Of a stretch of DNA of 5,283 nt, positions 1 to 5,283 are shown one piece after another (position 1 is the stretch's first letter; the number at the start of each line of letters is the position of its first letter). The notes beneath the pieces are model-generated. The model was not told the DNA's origin. It worked only from the letters and a program-made list of their open reading frames with translations, and did no database searches. A program made the position numbers and the translations under genes. The DNA comes from an uncultured Clostridia bacterium (GTDB lineage: Bacteria; Bacillota; Clostridia; Lachnospirales; Lachnospiraceae), in assembly GCA_947304065.1 (NCBI GenBank), contig CAMZAI010000174.1:1-5283 (forward strand), in the 5' to 3' direction.

Positions 1-716
1 TTGACGGCGACGGCATCATCGATGTTTACGCTATGTCTTCATTCAGCGGCGAGGCTATGAACACTGTTTGCGCATCGAACGGCGCACAGATCATTGATTA
101 CGATGAGAACGGTAAGTTCATCAATGCTACGAATACCGAAGCATTCATGGAAGCCTACGACTGGTTCCACAATATGCGTCAGCTCTACGAGCTCTTCCCC
201 GAGGGAGAACTTGATGTTGACTACACATGGGATTACTCTTACGGATATTTCATCGACGGAAAGGTCCCGCTCAATGTTTCCGAGGAATATCATGCAGCTA
301 CCTACAAGAAGGAAATGGCTGATGATTTCGGTTTCGTAGTATTCCCCAAGGGACCCAAGGTAGACGATTATAACGGATATTCCACAGATAATGCTTATGT
401 AATCCCCGCTATCTATGACGAGGACAGAGCATGGAAGATCGCTTTCGCTTACAACCTTTACACCGAGCCTACACCCGGTTATGAGGATGATGACGACTGG
501 AAGACCGGTTACTATCCGAACTTCTGTGATGAGAGAGCAGTAGATGAGACACTTGAGATCCTTCGTGATCATCAGACCGCTTGCATCTACAAGCTTGTTC
601 CTCAGGTTAACAACAATAACAACTACTGGTGGAACATCGACGTTGAGACCGCTGCAGAGCGTTACGAGACGATGAAGGACGAGATCCAGATGTTGATAGA
701 CGCAGTACAGGATTAA
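1..716 (+). CDS. Extracellular solute-binding protein of an ABC transporter, C-terminal part (5' truncated)
   Basis: The reading frame is open from the left edge (codons begin at base 3) to TAA at 714-716, giving 237 visible residues. Signal peptide, lipobox and N-lobe lie outside the window. What is visible fits the C-terminal part of family 1-type (sugar or oligosaccharide) binding proteins: a DGDGIIDVYA stretch at visible residues 1-10 resembling the calcium-binding DxDGxxD loop many such proteins carry; F-I-D-G-K-V-P-L at about 83-90, matching the family's 'F..GK.a' segment; F-P-K-G-P at 114-118; and S-T-D-N-A-Y-V-I-P-A at 127-136. Surface-exposed acidic (EDDDD, 161-165) and Asn-rich (203-207) patches are present. 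By family knowledge it would be a membrane-tethered lipoprotein delivering substrate to a permease. No permease or ATPase gene follows, so any partners lie upstream or elsewhere. The ligand cannot be told. An internal ATG at 33 is not the true start, because the frame and the conserved loop continue upstream of it. Confidence 0.85.
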   Translation, partial: DGDGIIDVYAMSSFSGEAMNTVCASNGAQIIDYDENGKFINATNTEAFMEAYDWFHNMRQLYELFPEGELDVDYTWDYSYGYFIDGKVPLNVSEEYHAATYKKEMADDFGFVVFPKGPKVDDYNGYSTDNAYVIPAIYDEDRAWKIAFAYNLYTEPTPGYEDDDDWKTGYYPNFCDERAVDETLEILRDHQTACIYKLVPQVNNNNNYWWNIDVETAAERYETMKDEIQMLIDAVQD

Positions 717-723
717 TTATCAC

Positions 724-752
724 TTGTTTTTTGGAAGCTGCTTTGTTATAAT
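724..752 (+). promoter_or_regulatory. Putative sigma-A-type promoter for the LPKTG protein gene
   Basis: TTGTTT (724-729) and a perfect TATAAT (747-752) are separated by 17 bp. The -10 is ideal and the -35 is weak (3 of 6). Transcription would start near 759, leaving a leader of about 120 nt before the ATG at 880. The promoter lies only 8 bp past the stop of the solute-binding protein gene, and its -10 is embedded in a larger inverted repeat. I found no better-spaced alternative in the gap. Confidence 0.5.
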
Positions 753-800
753 ATTTTCTGTGAAGATTATATTGCAAAGCGTGAATATTTAGCTCCAAAA
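729..800 (+). repeat. Long imperfect inverted repeat / stem-loop after the solute-binding protein gene
   Basis: Three nested complementary arms are visible. The outer arm 729-739 pairs with 791-800 (10 bp, single-base bulge at A735). The middle arm GCTTTG 740-745 pairs with CAAAGC 775-780, leaving 781-790 as a right-side bulge. The inner arm TATAAT 747-752 pairs with ATTATA 766-771. A short tip pairs 755-758 with 762-765, with one wobble. No T-run follows 800, so it is not a classical intrinsic terminator on this strand. It could be a 3'-end stabilising structure on read-through mRNA from the upstream gene, or a cruciform or operator-like dyad, since the inner arm is the -10 of the putative promoter. 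The pairing is read directly; any function is inference. Confidence 0.5.
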
Positions 801-815
801 TTCATAATAACCTTG

Positions 816-842
816 ATTTATGGGGAGGGTTTTCCCGTAAAT
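816..842 (+). promoter_or_regulatory. 11-bp hairpin in the presumed 5' leader of the LPKTG gene
   Basis: Bases 816-826 pair with 832-842 over 11 consecutive positions, including two G-U wobbles (821/837 and 825/833), around a GGGTT loop. A-rich sequence rather than a T-run follows, so it is not an intrinsic terminator. It sits about 24 nt upstream of the ribosome binding site, where a hairpin could protect the mRNA or influence initiation without hiding the Shine-Dalgarno. It matches no riboswitch class I recognise. Confidence 0.45.
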
Positions 843-865
843 ATAAAAAACATTTATATAATTTT

Positions 866-871
866 AGGAGG
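866..871 (+). promoter_or_regulatory. Strong ribosome binding site for the LPKTG gene
   Basis: A perfect AGGAGG lies 8 nt before the ATG at 880, within an A/T-rich and probably unstructured stretch (843-865). It fixes the start at 880 and predicts efficient translation. Confidence 0.85.
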
Positions 872-879
872 GTTTATTC

Positions 880-1500
880 ATGAAGAAGTTAGTAGCTTTG
901 TTACTCGTTGCGGTTATGACCATCGCAGCAGCCGTTATCCCTGCAGCAGCAGCGAACTATGACGGTATTGACTACTCGGCAGTTAAGGGTGCTAATCTGT
1001 ATGTTAACTCTTACGACAACCTTACACTCTGTGTACAGGGTGAGGCTGGCGATCCCGGTCTCCTTGGCGCTGATCATGTAGCTGATGCTTATGGTCTTAT
1101 CGTTTTCTGTACTCCCGAGTCAACCGGTAACCTTCATCTTGCTATTAATGCAGAGAACAACGGCTGGAACAGCGATGTAGCTTCTGAGCCTGTTGCTTTT
1201 GACGGCGGCGTTTACTATGCTCGCGTTGAGACCGCTTCTCCTTTCGTTAACGGCGAGAGCTACAGCCAGTACTGCATCTGCAACTGGAGCGGTGCTAACG
1301 TTGTTATCACAGGTTATGCTCTTGTTGGCAAGGATGGAAACTATGTTGCTAAGGACGGAACCGTTCCCGCAACTTCTCCTTTAGCAGGCGCTTCTCTTCC
1401 TAAGACCGGCGTTGTTAGCGCAGCAGTTCTTTACGCTATCGGTTCCGCTCTCGTTGGTGCAGGCGTTGTTGTTACCAAGAAGAGCCGCAAGGAGGACTAA
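880..1500 (+). CDS. Small LPKTG sortase-anchored cell-wall protein, ectodomain unrecognised
   Basis: The 206-residue product has a signal peptide (MKK, hydrophobic core to about residue 20, Ala-rich cleavage region near 21-25). An ectodomain of about 145 residues follows, and then a complete sortase sorting signal: LPKTG at 173-177, a hydrophobic segment at about 178-199, and the tail KKSRKED. By family knowledge, sortase cuts between Thr and Gly and links the protein to peptidoglycan. The mature part is rich in Gly, Asn, Tyr and Val, looks beta-rich, and has four cysteines (51, 77, 132, 134). I recognise no known domain; a small ligand-binding or carbohydrate-binding beta sandwich is only a guess. 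The stretch T-V-P-A-T-S-P-L-A-G at 161-170 looks like a short wall-spanning linker. The gene stands alone, with its own likely promoter, an ideal Shine-Dalgarno and a strong terminator. Its codons favour GCT, GTT, AAC and GGT, as in highly expressed genes. No sortase gene is in the window. Confidence 0.9.
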   Translation: MKKLVALLLVAVMTIAAAVIPAAAANYDGIDYSAVKGANLYVNSYDNLTLCVQGEAGDPGLLGADHVADAYGLIVFCTPESTGNLHLAINAENNGWNSDVASEPVAFDGGVYYARVETASPFVNGESYSQYCICNWSGANVVITGYALVGKDGNYVAKDGTVPATSPLAGASLPKTGVVSAAVLYAIGSALVGAGVVVTKKSRKED

Positions 1501-1532
1501 TTTTAGTCTCAAAGCTTAATATGTAATTTACA

Positions 1533-1565
1533 GGGCGGCCGCTCATTGAGCGGCCGTTCTTTTTT
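1533..1565 (+). terminator. Strong rho-independent terminator after the LPKTG gene
   Basis: CGGCCGCTC (1536-1544) pairs perfectly with GAGCGGCCG (1548-1556) around an ATT loop. The stem extends outward by two G-U wobbles and a G-C pair (1533-1535 with 1557-1559), and the T-rich tract runs from 1557 to 1565. It lies 32 nt past the stop codon and should isolate the upstream gene from the ABC-F transcription unit. Confidence 0.93.
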
Positions 1566-1600
1566 ACTGTCTTTTTTATTCTTTGTTTATAGCCGGTTTA

Positions 1601-1630
1601 TTGCCACAATGCCGCAGGATGATGTATACT
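1601..1630 (+). promoter_or_regulatory. Probable sigma-A-type promoter for the ABC-F/esterase unit
   Basis: TTGCCA (1601-1606, 5 of 6 to consensus) and TATACT (1625-1630, 5 of 6) are separated by 18 bp. The predicted start is near 1637, giving a short leader of about 28 nt. That leaves no room for the peptide-attenuation leaders that precede many antibiotic-resistance ABC-F genes, which fits a housekeeping ABC-F gene. Confidence 0.65.
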
Positions 1631-1631
1631 C

Positions 1632-1654
1632 TTAACGTTAATTGCGCTATAGCG
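1632..1654. promoter_or_regulatory. Two tandem perfect 10-bp palindromes between -10 and ribosome binding site
   Basis: TTAACGTTAA (1632-1641) and CGCTATAGCG (1645-1654) are each perfectly self-complementary and are separated by three bases. The first covers the expected transcription start, and the second shares its last G with the Shine-Dalgarno. They could be operator half-site pairs, but single 10-bp palindromes are expected a few times in 5 kb by chance. Confidence 0.3.
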
Positions 1655-1658
1655 GAGG
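1654..1658 (+). promoter_or_regulatory. Ribosome binding site of the ABC-F gene
   Basis: GGAGG lies 6 nt before the ATG at 1665. This supports that start, and the product then opens directly into the first ABC domain (MNLLVAENLGKSYG), as is usual in the family. Confidence 0.85.
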
Positions 1659-1664
1659 GAACTC

Positions 1665-3494
1665 ATGAATTTACTGGTGGCAGAGAATCTGGGCAAAAGC
1701 TACGGTCCGAACGAACTGTTTCGGGAAGTGAGCTTAGGAATAAATGAAGGCGACAAATGCGGCCTGATCGGTATCAACGGAACGGGAAAATCGACGCTTC
1801 TGAAGATACTGGCGGGAGAGGAAGAGGCTGATGAAGGCAGCGTTACGATGAGGAACGGTCTGAGGATCGCGTATCTGCCGCAGACGCCTGAGTTTGATGA
1901 AAGTCTCACTCTGCTGCAGAATGTGATAAAAGACAAGACACACGCCGATGCTTACAGGAATCTCGAAGGAGAAGCAAGGGCCGATCTGATCAAACTCGGA
2001 ATACCCGAGCCCGATGTGAATCCCGCGCATCTTTCGGGAGGACAGAGAAAGAGAGCGGCGCTCGTGAGGACGCTGCTTACCGATTCGGATATCCTCGTTC
2101 TGGATGAGCCCACGAACCATCTGGACGCCGAGATGACGGAGTGGCTCGAGGCGACGCTGAAGGCCTACAAAGGCGCTTTTATATGCATTACGCATGACAG
2201 ATATTTCCTTGACGAGGTGACGAATAAGATATTTGAGCTGGATAAGGGACGGCTGTATTCTTATCAGGCAAATTATTCAAAGTTCATAGAACTGAAGGCG
2301 GAGCGTGAAGAGAGCGAGCTGGCTACCGAGAGAAAGGCGAAGACACTGTTTAAGCAGGAGCTGGCCTGGATGCTGAGGGGCGCCAGAGCGCGTACCACCA
2401 AGCAGAAAGCGCATATTCAGCGCTTTGAAGCCTTAAGGGACCGCAAAAAGCCGGTGGAGACAGAGAATGTCGAGATGTTCTCGGCGTTCACGCGAATGGG
2501 ACGAAAAACGCTTGAGGCCGAGCATGTTTCCAAATCATACGGAGACAAATGCGTTATCGCGGATTTCTCTTATATTTTTCTTCAGAATGAGCGCATCGGC
2601 ATAGTAGGGCCGAACGGCTGCGGAAAGTCGACGCTCGTGAAGATCCTGACAGGAGTGATCCCTCCGGATTCGGGAAAAGTAGAAGCCGGGATCACCCTGA
2701 AGGTCGGTTATTTCGCTCAGGAATGTGAGTTCATGGAGCCTGAGCAGCGCGTGATCGACTATATCCGCGACACCGCCGAGACGATTTACACAAAGGAAGG
2801 TCCGGTGACCGCGTCGCGCATGTGCGAGCGGTTCCTGTTCAACGCCGACAAGCAGTATTCGCCGATCGGTAAGCTCTCCGGAGGAGAAAAGCGCAGGCTT
2901 TATCTGCTGAAGATCCTGATGGAGGCTCCGAATGTACTGGTTCTCGACGAGCCCACGAACGATCTCGACATCATGACGCTCACTATACTCGAGGATTATC
3001 TTGTAAGCTTTGAAGGCATAATCATCGCGGTATCGCATGACAGGTATTTCCTGGACAAGCTGGTTAACCGCATTTTCGTATTCAAGGGCAACGGAGTGAT
3101 AGAGCAGTCTGAAGGCAATTATACCGACCTGAAAGAAAAAGAGCTCGAAAGAGCGGACGAAGCTAAGAATACGGGCTCTGACTCCGCAAAAAATGCAGGA
3201 AAAGCTTCGGGACAGAATAGTGAGAGCGGCGGAGCGTCATGGAAGACGAACATGCCGAAGAAGCTCAAGATGACCTACGCCGAGCAGAAAGAGTTCGAAA
3301 CGATAGAGGATGATCTTGCGGCCATTGAGGACAGGATCAAGGCTTTAGAGGCCGAAATAGAGGCATCAGCGACCAGTTATTCCAAGCTGAACGAACTGAT
3401 GGAACAGAAGAACGCAGCCGAGGCGGAGCTCGAGGCGAAAACAGAGCGCTGGCTGTATCTTACGGAACTGGACGAGAAAATCAAAAACAGTTAA
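1665..3494 (+). CDS. yfmR: ABC-F family ATPase, Uup/YfmR type ribosome-associated translation factor
   Basis: The 609-residue soluble protein has two ABC ATPase domains and no membrane segments. Domain 1 (about 1-205) has Walker A GINGTGKS 36-43, signature LSGGQ 123-127, Walker B ending in catalytic E148, and switch H177. The charged linker (about 205-280), including ELAWMLRGARARTTKQKA at 232-249, corresponds to the P-site-tRNA interaction motif of ABC-F proteins. Domain 2 (about 281-475) has GPNGCGKS 315-322, LSGGE 404-408, E429 and H458. A Lys/Ser/Gly-rich tether (about 493-530) leads to a C-terminal coiled coil (about 537-605) ending in a T-E-R-W-x-x-L pattern, as in Uup and Bacillus YfmR. 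Such proteins bind the ribosomal E site and relieve stalling, overlapping with EF-P. All ATPase residues are intact. Oddly, the 'arm' region between residues 75 and 122 is short compared with YfmR as I remember it. An antibiotic-resistance role is less likely given the tail and short leader. It is the first gene of a unit with the esterase gene. Confidence 0.92.
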   Translation: MNLLVAENLGKSYGPNELFREVSLGINEGDKCGLIGINGTGKSTLLKILAGEEEADEGSVTMRNGLRIAYLPQTPEFDESLTLLQNVIKDKTHADAYRNLEGEARADLIKLGIPEPDVNPAHLSGGQRKRAALVRTLLTDSDILVLDEPTNHLDAEMTEWLEATLKAYKGAFICITHDRYFLDEVTNKIFELDKGRLYSYQANYSKFIELKAEREESELATERKAKTLFKQELAWMLRGARARTTKQKAHIQRFEALRDRKKPVETENVEMFSAFTRMGRKTLEAEHVSKSYGDKCVIADFSYIFLQNERIGIVGPNGCGKSTLVKILTGVIPPDSGKVEAGITLKVGYFAQECEFMEPEQRVIDYIRDTAETIYTKEGPVTASRMCERFLFNADKQYSPIGKLSGGEKRRLYLLKILMEAPNVLVLDEPTNDLDIMTLTILEDYLVSFEGIIIAVSHDRYFLDKLVNRIFVFKGNGVIEQSEGNYTDLKEKELERADEAKNTGSDSAKNAGKASGQNSESGGASWKTNMPKKLKMTYAEQKEFETIEDDLAAIEDRIKALEAEIEASATSYSKLNELMEQKNAAEAELEAKTERWLYLTELDEKIKNS

Positions 3495-3499
3495 GGAGA
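3493..3499 (+). promoter_or_regulatory. Ribosome binding site of the esterase gene, overlapping the ABC-F stop codon
   Basis: AAGGAGA begins on the last two bases of the ABC-F stop codon (TAA, 3492-3494), and its GGAG core is 4 nt from the ATG at 3503. The overlap points to co-transcription and probable translational coupling. It decides the start, which lies just before a Lys-rich, membrane-targeting N-terminus. Confidence 0.8.
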
Positions 3500-3502
3500 T
3501 TT

Positions 3503-5283
3503 ATGGAAAAGAAAAAGAAATCTGCAGGTTTTATTGTCGGATTAACGATCATATCGCTGCTTTTCGCGATCCTTATCGAACTGTCAAAAAATACGATCGC
3601 CGGATGGTGTCTGACTGCGGTCGCGATCGTCGGATTTATCATATTCAGACGTTCGCTGATACTGAAGGGCAGATATAAGAAGGGGGTCGGCGCGGCATGC
3701 TGGCTGGGCTTTCTTGCGCTGCTCGCCGGCATTTACTTCATTTCCGCACCGCCCGTAAAGCGTGTTCCTGCCGTAGAAGGCTTTAAAACGGCCGTTACGG
3801 ACGCTGTGCGCGTAAACGAAGGCGAACTCACGGGAGTCTATAACAAGGCCCGTACGGTCGAAATATACGCGGGAATACCCTATGCAAAAGCACCGGTCGG
3901 TGAACTGCGCTGGAAAGAGCCGCAGGATCCCGAGCCTTACAACGACGTCAGAGCCTGCGATACTTACGGACCGATGGCCGTTCAGAACGCGAACTCGCCG
4001 CTGTACAACTCGCTTTATCAGATATTGGGCTTTCATAAATACAATTTCAGTCTTTTTGACAATTACAGGGAAGAGGTTTCGGAGGACTGCCTTTATCTGA
4101 ATGTATATTGTCCCGCGGACTATGATGGCAAGCCGCTTCCCGTCGTTTTCTACGTACACGGAGGCTCGCTTACCACAGGTCAGTCGTATTATACCGAATA
4201 CAGGGGCGAGACATTCGCGGAAAAGGGCGTGATCTTCGTGAATTTCGCGTACCGTCTCGGCGTATTCGGATATTATGCGCATGAGGATCTGGCGGCGGAA
4301 TCGCCTTACGGTACCACGGGAGACTACGGCCTCCTCGATCAGATCAAGGCGCTTAAATGGGTTCATGACAATATCGCAGCCTTCGGCGGAGATCCCGATA
4401 ATATCACTATCGCGGGCGAGTCCGCAGGTGCTTCGAGCGTTAACGCGCTGTGTGTTTCACCGCTTACCGAGGGACTGTTCAGGCGCGCGATCGCGGAGAG
4501 CAGTTCGATCCTCGCGAAGAAGCCCTATCATACCTTCAGATCGATGAGCTCCGCACAGGATACGGGACATAAGATCATGACGGAATTCGGGGCGAAGAGC
4601 ATTGCCGAGATGCGTGCGATTCCCGCTGAAAAACTTGTAAAGACAAAATACGCTAACGGATCGATGACGGTCGACGGTTACGCGATCACAGAACAGCCTT
4701 ACCTGACCTACGAAAAGGGAAACAATCACGAAGAGGCGCTCCTAAACGGATTTAACGCGAAGGAAGGCGACGCATTCCTGTTAAATTACAAGGCCGAGGA
4801 GAGCAATTATGTCGAACTCCTGAAGCCCATTGCCGGCAAATACGCCGCAGAGCTGGCTGAGCTGGTTCCTGCGGGCAGTGTGAAACGGGACAAGAAATTC
4901 ATCATTGACGCCGGCGGAGAAGCGAAAGGTTCGCTCTGCGAGGTTTACAGTGCGGCGTGGTTCACCTACAGTCACTATCTCTGGAGCAATTACATGGCTG
5001 CGGAAGGGCGTCCGGTTTACGAGTATTATTTCACCAAGAACAACCGCTCACTTGACAATTTCCATGCGGGCGAGCTGCCTTATGCATACGGAAATCTGTT
5101 CCGGGCGAAGGGCGTGTACGACGAGTCGGACTACTGGCTTTCCGAGCTGATGCAGAGTTACTGGATCAATTTCGCAAAGACAGGAGATCCGAACGGCGAC
5201 AGACTTCCCACCTGGGAACCTGTTACAAAGCCCGGGGACAAGGTGCTCGAGTTCGGAGAGAAGGTGGCGATGACAGAGGATCC
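3503..5283 (+). CDS. Membrane-anchored carboxylesterase type B (3' truncated by the window)
   Basis: The frame is open from ATG 3503 to the right edge, giving 593 whole codons and no stop. Three hydrophobic segments (about 9-27, 32-48, 62-82), with Lys/Arg clusters at 2-6 and 49-60, predict three membrane spans that place the C-terminal domain outside the cell. The alpha/beta-hydrolase domain starts near 108 (GVYNKARTVEIYAGIPYAKA at 111-130). Visible hallmarks are the EDCLYLNVY signature at 194-202, oxyanion-hole HGG at 219-221, nucleophile elbow GESAG with Ser307, probable acid Glu421 in NAKEGD, and catalytic His521 in FHAGELPYAYGN. The segment TGDPNGDRLPTWEPV at 560-574 is typical of the family's C-terminal end, so few residues are probably missing. 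The family hydrolyses carboxylic esters; the substrate here is unknown (plant-derived or xenobiotic esters are possible). All triad residues look intact. It is probably co-transcribed with the ABC-F gene 8 bp upstream. Confidence 0.92.
   Translation, partial: MEKKKKSAGFIVGLTIISLLFAILIELSKNTIAGWCLTAVAIVGFIIFRRSLILKGRYKKGVGAACWLGFLALLAGIYFISAPPVKRVPAVEGFKTAVTDAVRVNEGELTGVYNKARTVEIYAGIPYAKAPVGELRWKEPQDPEPYNDVRACDTYGPMAVQNANSPLYNSLYQILGFHKYNFSLFDNYREEVSEDCLYLNVYCPADYDGKPLPVVFYVHGGSLTTGQSYYTEYRGETFAEKGVIFVNFAYRLGVFGYYAHEDLAAESPYGTTGDYGLLDQIKALKWVHDNIAAFGGDPDNITIAGESAGASSVNALCVSPLTEGLFRRAIAESSSILAKKPYHTFRSMSSAQDTGHKIMTEFGAKSIAEMRAIPAEKLVKTKYANGSMTVDGYAITEQPYLTYEKGNNHEEALLNGFNAKEGDAFLLNYKAEESNYVELLKPIAGKYAAELAELVPAGSVKRDKKFIIDAGGEAKGSLCEVYSAAWFTYSHYLWSNYMAAEGRPVYEYYFTKNNRSLDNFHAGELPYAYGNLFRAKGVYDESDYWLSELMQSYWINFAKTGDPNGDRLPTWEPVTKPGDKVLEFGEKVAMTED

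Noticed and set aside
39..572. A 177-codon minus-strand open frame
   Set aside because: It is antisense to the solute-binding protein gene, with a composition typical of reversed coding sequence and no supporting signals.
707..732. Possible intrinsic terminator straddling the solute-binding protein stop codon
   Set aside because: ACAGG (707-711) can pair with CTTGT (723-727) ahead of a T-run, but the stem is only 5 bp with one wobble and the loop is large. It is too weak to call.
857..862. TATAAT just upstream of the LPKTG gene's ribosome binding site as a promoter -10
   Set aside because: Transcription would start at or inside the AGGAGG, leaving no usable Shine-Dalgarno, and no -35 is suitably spaced.
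1535..1542. GCGGCCGC (NotI site) as a sign of engineered DNA
   Set aside because: It is part of the perfect terminator stem, whose complementary arm and T-tract explain it fully.
1637..1664. Antibiotic-resistance ABC-F with leader-peptide attenuation
   Set aside because: The predicted leader is under 30 nt with no leader ORF or attenuator hairpin, and the protein has the Uup/YfmR C-terminal coiled coil typical of housekeeping members.
1734..2195. Minus-strand open frames across the ABC-F gene (also 2535-3038)
   Set aside because: They are antisense to conserved Walker and signature motifs and have no independent start signals.
3584..4366. A 260-codon open frame on the minus strand
   Set aside because: It lies wholly antisense to the esterase gene, whose catalytic and signature motifs are unmistakable in the + frame. 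Its product is Arg/Val-rich without recognisable motifs, and I saw no convincing ribosome binding site. It is a shadow of G/C-rich third positions.
5278..5283. The window ends exactly on GGATCC (a BamHI site), hinting at a cloning junction
   Set aside because: Another GGATCC lies at 3925-3930 within the same intact gene, and the esterase frame runs smoothly into the end. A coincidental or arbitrary cut is the simpler reading.

Overview
The window looks like ordinary chromosomal DNA from a Gram-positive anaerobe of the class Clostridia (Lachnospiraceae/Oscillospiraceae-like, gut or rumen type). This is inferred from strong AGGAGG-type ribosome binding sites, a sortase LPKTG wall-anchored protein, a lineage-typical sugar-type solute-binding protein with an EF-hand-like DGDG loop, a YfmR-type ABC-F protein, and roughly balanced base composition. 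No marker gene fixes the species. I see no rRNA, tRNA, CRISPR array, insertion sequence or phage gene.

All four genes lie on the + strand. (1) Positions 1-716 are the C-terminal part of an extracellular ABC-transporter solute-binding protein, cut by the left edge. (2) The 163-bp gap 717-879 is dense in structure: a likely promoter, a long imperfect stem-loop (729-800) over that promoter's -10, and a second 11-bp hairpin (816-842) in the presumed leader of the next gene. (3) Positions 880-1500 encode a small exported protein of unrecognised fold, with signal peptide, LPKTG motif, membrane segment and basic tail, closed by a strong intrinsic terminator at 1533-1565. (4) A good promoter at 1601-1630, followed by two perfect 10-bp palindromes, drives a two-gene unit: an ABC-F ribosome-acting ATPase of the Uup/YfmR group (1665-3494), then, after 8 bp, a carboxylesterase type B with three N-terminal membrane segments (3503 to the right edge, no stop in the window).

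Functionally, the first two genes are surface proteins with codon use typical of strong expression: one takes up nutrients and one sits on the wall. The last two are probably co-transcribed but have no obvious shared pathway: a translation factor that handles stalled ribosomes, and a membrane-tethered hydrolase whose active site should face outward.

I did not find a convincing new system. The items most worth a second look are the membrane-anchored esterase coupled to an ABC-F gene, the unknown LPKTG protein with its structured leader, and the nested inverted repeats between the first two genes.
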